The notes below the pieces were generated by a model. The model searched no databases. It saw nothing but the letters and a program-made list of their open reading frames with translations, and had not been told where the DNA came from. A program made the position numbers and the translations under genes. Shown in pieces: positions 44,407 to 52,253 of a DNA stretch of 64,000 nt. The first letter of the stretch is position 1; each line of letters begins with the position of its first letter. The stretch is from positions 62,001 to 126,000 of the forward strand of contig NZ_FPBF01000006.1 in the NCBI RefSeq assembly GCF_900116615.1. Reading direction: 5' to 3'. The stretch is from Algoriphagus locisalis (GTDB lineage Bacteria > Bacteroidota > Bacteroidia > Cytophagales > Cyclobacteriaceae).

Positions 44407-46221
44407 CTAGGTGATGTAAACTGTTTCCTCAGGGTATTTGTATCGTTGCTCTCCTATTCTACGGACTATTGCGATTAGAATGGTTAATGTACCTACTCTA
44501 CCGATTAGCATGATTGCCATCAGCACTAATTTGCTTCCTAAACTCAATTGTGATGTGATTCCCAATGTAAGTCCGACTGTGGAAAAGGCACTAAACACCT
44601 CAAAAGCGACATCAATCAGGGGAAGCTCTGGGTCAAAAATCATCAGGAGAAACACGCCTAAACCCATGACCAGGACTGAAAGGGAAATCACTGCAAATGC
44701 TTTTTTCAGAGTCTCATTGGATACCTGTCGCCTAAATACTTCTACTCGGGTTTTTCCTGAAGCTATGCTAAATGTGTTAAGCATCGCCACTGCGAAGGTG
44801 CTGGTTTTTAGTCCTCCTCCTGTAGATCCGGGCGATGCTCCTATCCACATCAGAAAAAGATAAACCAAAGCGGTAGGAACAGCTAATTCCCGCATATCGA
44901 CGGTGTTGAAACCTGCTGTTCTTGGTGTCACTGCTCCAAAAATTGTGGTAACGAATTTACCATAGGGGCTAAGTCCTTTCAAGGTATGATCCTGCTCTGA
45001 GATTGCATAGACGACCATTCCTATGACCAAGAGAATGCCGGTCGTATAGACGACCAGTCTCGTGTTGACACTGGAAACTCGTGGTGTATGACGGTATTTT
45101 TCTATCCCGAGCATGTTTTTCATAAAACCTACTATCAGATGTTTGACATAGGAATAGTAGTTCAACACCACGGGGAATCCGATTCCTCCCAAAATTATAG
45201 CTAAGGAAATGGCCAAATGCATATTATAAGCTTCTCGGAAACCGGTCTCATATAATCCATTGCTTAGTGTAGAGAAACCGGCGTTACAAAAAGCTGAAAT
45301 AGCATGGAAAAGCGAAAAGAACAGCTGATCTCCCCGGCCTGAAAACTGTGCTGAATCAGTAAAATGATAAATGAGGAAAGCACAAATGCCTTCCACCAAA
45401 ACTGTAAAAGAGATGATCTTAAATAAGGTAGTATAAATCTCGTTTACATTGTTCTCATTGATGTAATCCCGGATGAAAAGTCTGTTTTCTATAGAGTAAC
45501 TCCCCTTGAAAAAGAAACCAAAGAAACTGGTGAAAACCATGATGCCAAGCCCACCAATTTGGAACAAAATCATAATCACTACCTGGCCAAAGTAGGTAAA
45601 GTCCTTTGCCGTGTCCAAAACAATCAAGCCCGTCACGCAGACTGCTGAGGTAGAGGTAAACAAGGCGTCTATGAAAGAAATATCTCGCGTAGTTGCTTCA
45701 GGAAGGCTGAGCAGACCGGCTCCAACGAGAATGAGTAAGATAAACGATAAAATAAAAACAAGAGAGGGACTAAGTTTCAGCTCATTCACTGTCAGGCTGA
45801 ATTTGCTCAGCTCTATGAAAAAGAGAATAATGACTAAAGCGTTGATTATATGGTAATGCGCAGAGAAATCAAGAATTAGTGCTGTGGTCTCATTTCCAAA
45901 GATATTCCAGCGAACTAGTGCTGTAAGCGTAAGAAGTATGGATAGCAGGATTTCAAGAATGACTCGTGCTAGGTAAATGGATTTTTCTACAAGCAATACC
46001 TTCACCAAGTAACCAATGCCGATCAGCATCAAACAAAAGTTGAAAAAGAAGGAAGTTGCCACTTGATCCTTTGGATCTATTGAATATCCCAAATGGAATA
46101 GTATTATCCCAAAAGCGAAGAAGCTGCTAAGCTGAACTACTTTTTCCTGAACCTTTACCACCTTTTTTAAAAAGATGATATTCCGATCTGGATTGGAAAA
46201 GATTTTCAGTTTGCGAATCAT
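44407..46221 (-). CDS. TrkH/KtrB-family potassium transport pore
   Basis: 604 residues with many membrane segments. Four selectivity loops can be traced: TSTSAVCVTGLIVLD, FHAISAFCNAGFSTLSNG, GAVTPRTAGFNTVDM and FEVFSAFSTVGLTLGIT. An extra N-terminal membrane region of about 170 residues makes it longer than canonical KtrB (about 450). It lies in ClC-trkH-trkA order on the minus strand. Confidence 0.93.
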   Translation of the reverse strand: MIRKLKIFSNPDRNIIFLKKVVKVQEKVVQLSSFFAFGIILFHLGYSIDPKDQVATSFFFNFCLMLIGIGYLVKVLLVEKSIYLARVILEILLSILLTLTALVRWNIFGNETTALILDFSAHYHIINALVIILFFIELSKFSLTVNELKLSPSLVFILSFILLILVGAGLLSLPEATTRDISFIDALFTSTSAVCVTGLIVLDTAKDFTYFGQVVIMILFQIGGLGIMVFTSFFGFFFKGSYSIENRLFIRDYINENNVNEIYTTLFKIISFTVLVEGICAFLIYHFTDSAQFSGRGDQLFFSLFHAISAFCNAGFSTLSNGLYETGFREAYNMHLAISLAIILGGIGFPVVLNYYSYVKHLIVGFMKNMLGIEKYRHTPRVSSVNTRLVVYTTGILLVIGMVVYAISEQDHTLKGLSPYGKFVTTIFGAVTPRTAGFNTVDMRELAVPTALVYLFLMWIGASPGSTGGGLKTSTFAVAMLNTFSIASGKTRVEVFRRQVSNETLKKAFAVISLSVLVMGLGVFLLMIFDPELPLIDVAFEVFSAFSTVGLTLGITSQLSLGSKLVLMAIMLIGRVGTLTILIAIVRRIGEQRYKYPEETVYIT

Positions 46222-46252
46222 GATTTGGAAAGAGGCTTGAAAGAAAACTCAA

Positions 46253-47542
46253 TCATTCTTTTGAAGACGTTCTTCGTGAAAAGTTAAAAATCCATTCAGC
46301 AGGATACAAATGGAATTTGCCATCTAAGTTTTGTGAGGAATAGATACTCGATTTGCCACTGAAAAGGTAGGCGATCAAGCAGGCAATTCCCAAAAATATC
46401 CCCGATTCGTATCCAAATAACTCCATTCCCATCACGGTACATGCCATGGGAGTATTAGTAGCTCCGGAGAAGACCCCGACAAAACCCATTCCCGCCATTA
46501 ATGCTAATGGAAGCGGAACCCAAGTTGCCAGCGCATTGCCCAATGTTGCCCCTGTGAAGAACAATGGTGTCACTTCTCCACCCTTAAATCCTGCTCCAAG
46601 CGTGAAACTGGTTAACCCGGTCTTTGCTAGCCAGTCATACCAAGGAAGCGGAGTCTCAAAAGCTTCCACTATCCTAGGAACGCCTAGCCCGATGTAGGTC
46701 GTACTGTCCGAAATATATACAAATGCAGCAATCAACAGTCCGCCTATGACCGGACGAAGGGGCGGATAGGAGATGTATTTAGAAAATTGATGAGAAAAAA
46801 AGTGGGTGCTTTGGGCAAATAACCTCCCTGAAAACCCGAAAGCAATTCCTGCAGGAATAATCCAGAGTAAGTTTACCAAAGTATGTGGAGGCACTAAATC
46901 TATAAAATAATGGGTATGGCCTACGGCAAAGAGTGATCCACAAACCCAATTTGCTACAAATGCAGTCCAGAAGGCTGGAAAGATCGATTTCCAACGGATT
47001 TGCCTGTGAAGCATCCACTCCAAAGCAAAGATTGCCCCGGCCAATGGTGTTCCGAATACAGAAGCAAATCCTCCGGCCACACCGGCGATTAGAATGATTC
47101 TACGATCTTCATCATTGAGGTGAAAATACTTGGTGAGCTGATCAGCAAGCGAGCCTCCCATTTGCACTGCAGTACCTTCCCGGCCTGCAGACCCACCGAA
47201 TAAATGTGTCAAAACAGTCCCTAGAAGCACCAAAGGAGTCATCCTGAGTGGAATAGGCTTTTCTGTTTTGTAGAGTTCATCCAGCAAAAGATTGTTTCCT
47301 TTCACAGAATTTTCCCCGAACCTGTAATAACTCCAACCTATGACAAAGCCGGCTATAGGCAGCAGTGCAATGATCCAAAGGTGAGATTCACGGTAATCCG
47401 TAGCCCAGTTTAAAGCAATTAAAAAAACAGCAGATGCAGACCCGGAAAGCAAGCCTACCAACAGGCCCAAAACGATCCAGAGTAATATATACCGAAAAAT
47501 AGAAGTGCTGTTCAAACTAGTTTTTTCAAATAGTTGGTCCAA
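46253..47542 (-). CDS. CLC-family anion channel/antiporter, CLC-F-like
   Basis: 429 residues, about 10-12 membrane helices. The second CLC motif is present as GSAGREGTAVQMGG with the gating Glu. The first motif GSGIP is absent; its place reads GNNLLLDELY, the pattern I associate with fluoride/proton antiporters (CLC-F). The third motif reads GGEVTPLFFTGATLG instead of GxFxP. So F- export is a good hypothesis. No fluoride riboswitch was seen upstream. Confidence 0.82.
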   Translation of the reverse strand: MDQLFEKTSLNSTSIFRYILLWIVLGLLVGLLSGSASAVFLIALNWATDYRESHLWIIALLPIAGFVIGWSYYRFGENSVKGNNLLLDELYKTEKPIPLRMTPLVLLGTVLTHLFGGSAGREGTAVQMGGSLADQLTKYFHLNDEDRRIILIAGVAGGFASVFGTPLAGAIFALEWMLHRQIRWKSIFPAFWTAFVANWVCGSLFAVGHTHYFIDLVPPHTLVNLLWIIPAGIAFGFSGRLFAQSTHFFSHQFSKYISYPPLRPVIGGLLIAAFVYISDSTTYIGLGVPRIVEAFETPLPWYDWLAKTGLTSFTLGAGFKGGEVTPLFFTGATLGNALATWVPLPLALMAGMGFVGVFSGATNTPMACTVMGMELFGYESGIFLGIACLIAYLFSGKSSIYSSQNLDGKFHLYPAEWIFNFSRRTSSKE

Positions 47543-47649
47543 ATTAGGAATAGAAATTGAATTTAATGAGGCTAGTATAAGCTTAAATCATTTAGAGCTA
47601 CCTAACTTATTGGTAAGTTTCGGGTTATCTAAATACAAAACACACAATT

Positions 47650-48543
47650 ATGCAAAATATTCTTATTTCCGGAGGTTCTGGTCTTATTGGCCACAAAATC
47701 ACCCAGCTGCTGGAACTGAAAGGGTATTCAGTTGCATGGCTTAGTAGATCAAAACAAAAACAAAAATCTTTTCTCTGGGATGTAGAAATGCAAACCATAG
47801 ATCCAGAAGCGATGGACTGGGCAGATGCAGTTATCCATTTAGCTGGGGCAGGAGTGGCAGAGCAGCGATGGACTGAAGAACGCAAAAAGGTCATCTTGGA
47901 TTCTCGTGTTCACAGCACTCGATTACTTTATGATGCCATTGAGAAAGCAACTGAAAAGCCCAGTGCTTTTATTTCCGCATCAGCCGTCGGCTATTATGGA
48001 TTTAATACAGGAACGTCCTTAATGGATGAGACAAATCAAGCCGGTTCTGACTTTTTAGCTCAGGTAGTAGTAGCCTGGGAAAATGAAGTGAAGAAAATGG
48101 AAGAATTGCATCTGCGTACGGTCATGCTGAGAATAGGAATTGTGCTGGATGCGAAAGGAGGAGCTCTAGGCGAAATGATGAAGCCTCCTATTGCTGCGCC
48201 CTTGGGAAACGGAGATCAGTGGATGAGTTGGATTGCGATTGAAGACTTGTCAAGAATGTTTGTTTTTGCATTAGAAAAGACCACACTTCAGGGAATATTC
48301 AATGCAGTAGGGCCGAATCCAGCGACCAATCAGCAATTGACTCAGGCAGCAGCAAAGGCAAAAGGGAAGCCTTATGTAGGAATAGGCGTTCCAGGATTTG
48401 TGCTAAAGATAGTCCTTGGCGAAATGGCTGCAATGGTTCTTGGTGGTAATCGGGTTTCATCCCAAAAAATCCAGAAAGCAGGATTTGATTTTGAATGTCC
48501 AGCGTTGGTGCCTGCGCTAAAGCATATTTACAACCAGAGTTAA
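47650..48543 (+). CDS. TIGR01777-type NAD(P)-dependent epimerase/oxidoreductase
   Basis: 297 residues. N-terminal GGSGLIGHKITQLLE and a C-terminal domain (about 245-297, with KIVLGEMAAMVLGGNRV) match the YfcH/TIGR01777 family of extended SDR proteins. The substrate is unknown. It is convergent with the ABC-MutS gene, 13 bp apart. Confidence 0.88.
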   Translation: MQNILISGGSGLIGHKITQLLELKGYSVAWLSRSKQKQKSFLWDVEMQTIDPEAMDWADAVIHLAGAGVAEQRWTEERKKVILDSRVHSTRLLYDAIEKATEKPSAFISASAVGYYGFNTGTSLMDETNQAGSDFLAQVVVAWENEVKKMEELHLRTVMLRIGIVLDAKGGALGEMMKPPIAAPLGNGDQWMSWIAIEDLSRMFVFALEKTTLQGIFNAVGPNPATNQQLTQAAAKAKGKPYVGIGVPGFVLKIVLGEMAAMVLGGNRVSSQKIQKAGFDFECPALVPALKHIYNQS

Positions 48544-48556
48544 TCTTATTTTATCT

Positions 48557-50590
48557 TTAACTCAGCGGTTTCTCTGTCTTCCCTTTTAGCAATTCCAGTA
48601 TTTGCTCTTTAATAACGATATGTAGCCCTAGACTATCTTTTGAAACCCCATCTACTAGTTTGTATGTGTACATAGCTTCGTCATTTACCACCCTCACGTC
48701 AAAGCATTTGAAGAAAATATTTTTTTGTTTTTCTAATTCTTGTGCAATCTCCATGATGTGGGAAGATATGATATACACACTTCCGGGCTGTTGAGCGATA
48801 GCAGAAATAATCATAGAAGAAGCGGCAGAAGCATCTTTTACATTGGTGCCACGAAACAGCTCATCAAATATCACCACCAGATTTTTATCATTTTTGATCT
48901 CGCTCGCTACCTCCTTCACTCTTTTTACTTCACTGTAAAAGTGACTTAGTCCATGATTAATATTATCAGAAAGATTAATCGTGGTGAAAAGCCCATCGAA
49001 AATACTCGTTTTCATTTTCGTCGCAGGGACAGGAAATCCAAGATGAGCAAGATAAACGCCGAGTCCGAAAGCTTTGAGAAAGGTTGATTTGCCGGACATG
49101 TTTGCCCCGGTGAGAAAACACATATTTGCAGTCGCTGAAATGGAAAAGTCATTGCCTACAGCTTTTTCCAGCTTTGGATGAAATAACCCTTCAATGTCTA
49201 TTAGAGAATCCTGAGTGTACTCGTATTCAGGGAAAGAGAGATTTAGCTTTCTACTAGTCTGAGCTACAGCATTGTAAGCATCAAATTCATAAAAGCGTTC
49301 GAGCAACCAGAGGAGTGGTTCCTTTCCCTTTTTTCTCAAAATAGAGTCAAACTCTGAAAAGTGGAGATAAAGCGGCTTTTGGCCATAGTTATCCATAAAG
49401 TCCCGCAAATTGCTACTGTTTAATTGCTCTTGAATCTGATAAGCAAGATCTGATAGGTACCAAGTATCGCTTAGATCTTGAATTTTATTCGCTAGTTGTA
49501 GCGCAGATTTCAAAAAGTCAAAAACATGCTGAATCCCAGTTTCTTGGATGTAATAGTTGTTTGAGGTGCGGTACTTGTTTTTGAGATAGATAGACAAAGA
49601 ACTGTAATAGGAAGAAGGAGATACTGCTATGCCAGACTCCAGGTAAACAGCGATAAAATCAAGTTGCTTTCTGTCAAGATTTAATAGGAATTCATTTGAC
49701 TGAAAGAATTTAATTGATTCCTGTCTGTTTTGAAGAATGGTTTTACTCTTCGTAGGACTTCCAAACAACTTTTCTAAGTATGCTTTGCCCCCTTTAGATG
49801 CTGGCTTTTCAAATAACGCCAGAAGGCTTTCCTCATCGTAATTGATGGATAGACCCAAATCTTTAGAGGTTTGTTTATCGATAATAAAGTGCTCATCTAC
49901 AGTCTCTTCCTGCGTTTCGGATTTTTCAGGAGGCAGGTAATTATATTCGACAAGCTGCTTTCTATCTTGGATAGGCTTTAGTGCACCTCCAGTCAGCAGG
50001 AACGTTTTGTCGCTCACATCCATCAGATTCACATAGTCGTGATCCGTGATGATGATGCCTTTTTCTTGCTTATGTAAATCAATGAGGCCCTTTATGTCAG
50101 CTCTATAAAGTGGTTCTACTTGGGAAAAGGGCTCGTCCAGTAAGGCAAAGGCTGTTGGAAGATTAAGTATTAGAAGTACTTGAAGGTATCGTTTCTCACC
50201 ACCAGAAAGTGCAGATATTTTTTTATTGAGAAGGGGCGCTATTCGAGCATTAGTAGCTACTGAATTTCTTTTGCTTTCGTCAGAAATATAGATTCGAATA
50301 ACAGAGGAAACAGTTAAGCCATTTGGCAAGAAATTTCCTTGGGGTAGATAGGCTATTTTATCTCCATCCGAAAATGCTTTTTCCAGAAATTCACCATTTA
50401 TCCTAATGCTTTTATTTTCCGCATCTAAGGACCCAAATATTATTTGAAGCAGCGTTGATTTGCCTGTTCCATTTCTCCCTAAGATACCGATAACCTCCCC
50501 TATTGAGCATTTGAGGTAGATATCTTTGAGCAAGTGTTTCTGTCCAAAGGATTTGATCAGACTATCTACTTCTAAGATTTGATGAGCCAT
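48557..50590 (-). CDS. ABC ATPase fused to a MutS core/ATPase domain
   Basis: 677 residues with two complete ABC-class ATPases. The N-terminal ABC domain (1-~215) has Walker A GRNGTGKST at 38-46, signature LSGGE at 128-132, Walker B with D152/E153 and H-loop H184, as in transporter ATPases. Residues ~240-450 resemble the MutS lever/core, and ~480-670 is MutS domain V with TGANMSGKST near 492-501, VIFDELFRGTN near 573 and SSHIMEIAQ. The mismatch-recognition domain is absent. The 93-residue membrane protein 7 bp upstream may be its partner. I know of no characterised protein of this design. Confidence 0.9.
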   Translation of the reverse strand: MAHQILEVDSLIKSFGQKHLLKDIYLKCSIGEVIGILGRNGTGKSTLLQIIFGSLDAENKSIRINGEFLEKAFSDGDKIAYLPQGNFLPNGLTVSSVIRIYISDESKRNSVATNARIAPLLNKKISALSGGEKRYLQVLLILNLPTAFALLDEPFSQVEPLYRADIKGLIDLHKQEKGIIITDHDYVNLMDVSDKTFLLTGGALKPIQDRKQLVEYNYLPPEKSETQEETVDEHFIIDKQTSKDLGLSINYDEESLLALFEKPASKGGKAYLEKLFGSPTKSKTILQNRQESIKFFQSNEFLLNLDRKQLDFIAVYLESGIAVSPSSYYSSLSIYLKNKYRTSNNYYIQETGIQHVFDFLKSALQLANKIQDLSDTWYLSDLAYQIQEQLNSSNLRDFMDNYGQKPLYLHFSEFDSILRKKGKEPLLWLLERFYEFDAYNAVAQTSRKLNLSFPEYEYTQDSLIDIEGLFHPKLEKAVGNDFSISATANMCFLTGANMSGKSTFLKAFGLGVYLAHLGFPVPATKMKTSIFDGLFTTINLSDNINHGLSHFYSEVKRVKEVASEIKNDKNLVVIFDELFRGTNVKDASAASSMIISAIAQQPGSVYIISSHIMEIAQELEKQKNIFFKCFDVRVVNDEAMYTYKLVDGVSKDSLGLHIVIKEQILELLKGKTEKPLS

Positions 50591-50596
50591 AAGCGA

Positions 50597-50878
50597 TTAA
50601 AAAATGAGAAAATAGATGAGGGCGATTGCTGCATTCACTCCGAAGGTAAAGCCGACCAGTTTTATCTTGTCAAAGCCTAAATTGTAATAGAAGAAATACT
50701 GCTGAGCATACCTTACTTCATAGAGATAAAGTGCGAGTAGGTATCCAACCGTCAATAATGTTAGGAAAAAGTAAACCCCAAAATTACCACCTTGAGAATA
50801 AGCTAATGATGCGACTGCAACAGAAAAGGGAATGTTGAAACTGCTGATTTGTCTATAGTACAATAATAGACTGCTCAT
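50597..50878 (-). CDS. small multi-pass membrane protein beside ABC-MutS
   Basis: 93 residues with three hydrophobic stretches (FNIPFSVAVASLAY, VYFFLTLLTVGYLLALYLY and VGFTFGVNAAIALIYFLIF). It is translated 7 bp before the ABC-MutS gene, so it is likely the membrane partner of that ATPase, or regulates it. The family is not recognised and it is much smaller than a normal ABC permease. Confidence 0.8.
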   Translation of the reverse strand: MSSLLLYYRQISSFNIPFSVAVASLAYSQGGNFGVYFFLTLLTVGYLLALYLYEVRYAQQYFFYYNLGFDKIKLVGFTFGVNAAIALIYFLIF

Positions 50879-50914
50879 GAGATGCTACTTTTGGTGTATA
50901 AATGACCAAAATCT

Positions 50915-51286
50915 CTACTTTTCATAGAGAAGAATATTTAATTCCTTAACCTTGGAAAGGTGCTTATCAGCAGTCATTAAAGGAATATTTAGGTAAAACG
51001 CAGTTGCTGCGATTATTGCATCAGGAAGCTTGATTCTATATGATTTTCTTAATTTTACCACGTGCTTTTTGATGGAGGAATTAAGGTCAATAATTGTAGT
51101 ATCATCCAATAAATTTTCCACGATTTTTAATCCTTCAGGCGTTAAGCCATCATATCCCAGTAATTCAAGTTCAGTTATAAATGAAACAAAAACGGTTTTT
51201 TTACTCAAAAAATCTGCAACTATCGGGTCTCCTGAAAGTAAATAGAGAATAATGTTGGTGTCGAGAAGTAGATTATTTCCATTCAT
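50915..51286 (-). CDS. vapC: VapC-type PIN-domain toxin
   Basis: 123 residues. The PIN acidic residues are in LLDTNIILYLLSG, ITELELLGYD, KLPDAIIAATAF and TADKHL. A ribonuclease toxin with a Mg2+-dependent active site; RNA target unknown. It starts inside the last 14 bases of the antitoxin gene. Confidence 0.92.
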   Translation of the reverse strand: MNGNNLLLDTNIILYLLSGDPIVADFLSKKTVFVSFITELELLGYDGLTPEGLKIVENLLDDTTIIDLNSSIKKHVVKLRKSYRIKLPDAIIAATAFYLNIPLMTADKHLSKVKELNILLYEK

Positions 51287-51437
51287 CTCTCAAAGCCTTT
51301 TGGATGACTTGAGGGTCTTCTTTTAAATTTAGCGCTCCGCAATATTTTTGAGCATCAAAGTTTTTTTTGATTTTTACTCTGGATAGTGCTTTTTCTACCA
51401 TTCTTTTATCAGACCCCTTTTTGATTACCGTAATCAT
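51273..51437 (-). CDS. vapB: VapB-type antitoxin (small)
   Basis: 54 residues, MITVIKKGSDKRMVEKALSR at the start, DAQKYCGALNLKEDPQVIQK in the middle and ALRDEWK at the end. The YCG...L..DP..IQ...RDEW pattern is the Bacteroidota VapB-like family that accompanies PIN toxins. It overlaps vapC by 14 nt. Confidence 0.85.
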   Translation of the reverse strand: MITVIKKGSDKRMVEKALSRVKIKKNFDAQKYCGALNLKEDPQVIQKALRDEWK

Positions 51438-51482
51438 AATTTATGCTTTTCTTGATTGAACGAATAAGATGTCAATTTGATT

Positions 51483-51656
51483 TCAAATCCTTTTCCCCCT
51501 ACCGATCAAAAACCAAAGGATGGTGCCAATCAATGGAAGTAATACTACGATGATTACCCAGATCAATTTATCGTTGTCATTGGCAAAATTGCTGGTGACC
51601 ACGTCGTAAATCGTGAACGCATAAATAGCGAAACCTATAATCCCAAGTCCAAACAT
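51483..51656 (-). CDS. PLDc_N-type membrane peptide, copy 3 (short)
   Basis: 57 residues read from ATG at 51656 to TGA at 51483-51485. Two membrane segments (IIGFAIYAFTIYDVV and LIWVIIVVLLPLIGTILWFL) and a final IGRGKRI match the PLDc_N pattern of its upstream neighbours. It starts one base after the stop of copy 2. Function unknown. Confidence 0.7.
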   Translation of the reverse strand: MFGLGIIGFAIYAFTIYDVVTSNFANDNDKLIWVIIVVLLPLIGTILWFLIGRGKRI

Positions 51657-51657
51657 A

Positions 51658-51891
51658 TCAAGAGCTGTAAGTCGTTTTGGTACTTTTTCCCATCGCTAAG
51701 TAAACGATTGGGCCAATACCCTGCGCAAATAGGAGAATCACAATCCAGATGATTTTCATATTGGGATCTTTGAATTCTGAGCGGAGAATATCCACCAGGC
51801 AGTAAATCCAAAATATGGTATAAAGAATACCAAAGAGGAGAAAAAATATGAGTGAGGCACCGCCAATGTTTTGAATGAAAGAAAGAGTCAT
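51658..51891 (-). CDS. PLDc_N-type membrane peptide, copy 2
   Basis: 77 residues with two hydrophobic segments. FFLLFGILYTIFWIYCLVDI and IIWIVILLFAQGIGPIVYLA with the GPIVYL turn are the PLDc_N hallmark, the membrane-anchor domain otherwise found in phospholipase D-like proteins. No PLD catalytic domain is attached. It is 5 bp after copy 1. Confidence 0.78.
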   Translation of the reverse strand: MTLSFIQNIGGASLIFFLLFGILYTIFWIYCLVDILRSEFKDPNMKIIWIVILLFAQGIGPIVYLAMGKSTKTTYSS

Positions 51892-51896
51892 TTTTG

Positions 51897-52160
51897 TTAG
51901 AAATTGTTTTGTTTAGAAAATGAAGGATTAAATCTACGCCGATCTTTTCTCAGGCTCCTGGCCATGGCGAGATACAAAAATGTGCCGAAACCTGGCGCGA
52001 GTAAAATAACTAAAACCCACATGAACTTGCTATGGGCTGCCCTAAATTCAGCTCCTGTAGCATCAAATAGCGCATAAGCCCAAAATCCTAAATAAACCAC
52101 AGATAGTAGGAACGAAAATTGCCAGATGAGTTGTCCGTCTCCAGGTGCTATTAAATCCAT
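51897..52160 (-). CDS. PLDc_N-type membrane peptide, copy 1
   Basis: 87 residues. Two membrane segments: IWQFSFLLSVVYLGFWAYAL and FMWVLVILLAPGFGTFLYLAM; the C-terminus is basic (RSLRKDRRRFNPSF). Same arrangement as copies 2 and 3. A run of three such genes in one operon is a modest oddity. Confidence 0.78.
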   Translation of the reverse strand: MDLIAPGDGQLIWQFSFLLSVVYLGFWAYALFDATGAEFRAAHSKFMWVLVILLAPGFGTFLYLAMARSLRKDRRRFNPSFSKQNNF

Positions 52161-52253
52161 GTGTATTCTTCAATTATTTTAACCATTGAACCAAAATAGC
52201 TTTTTTTATGGACTCGAAATAAGAATTTAGCTAAAAGTTAACCCCCAATCTCT

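Noticed and set aside
47543-47649. Fluoride riboswitch upstream of the CLC gene
   Set aside because: The conserved crcB-motif blocks could not be found on the minus strand of this gap.
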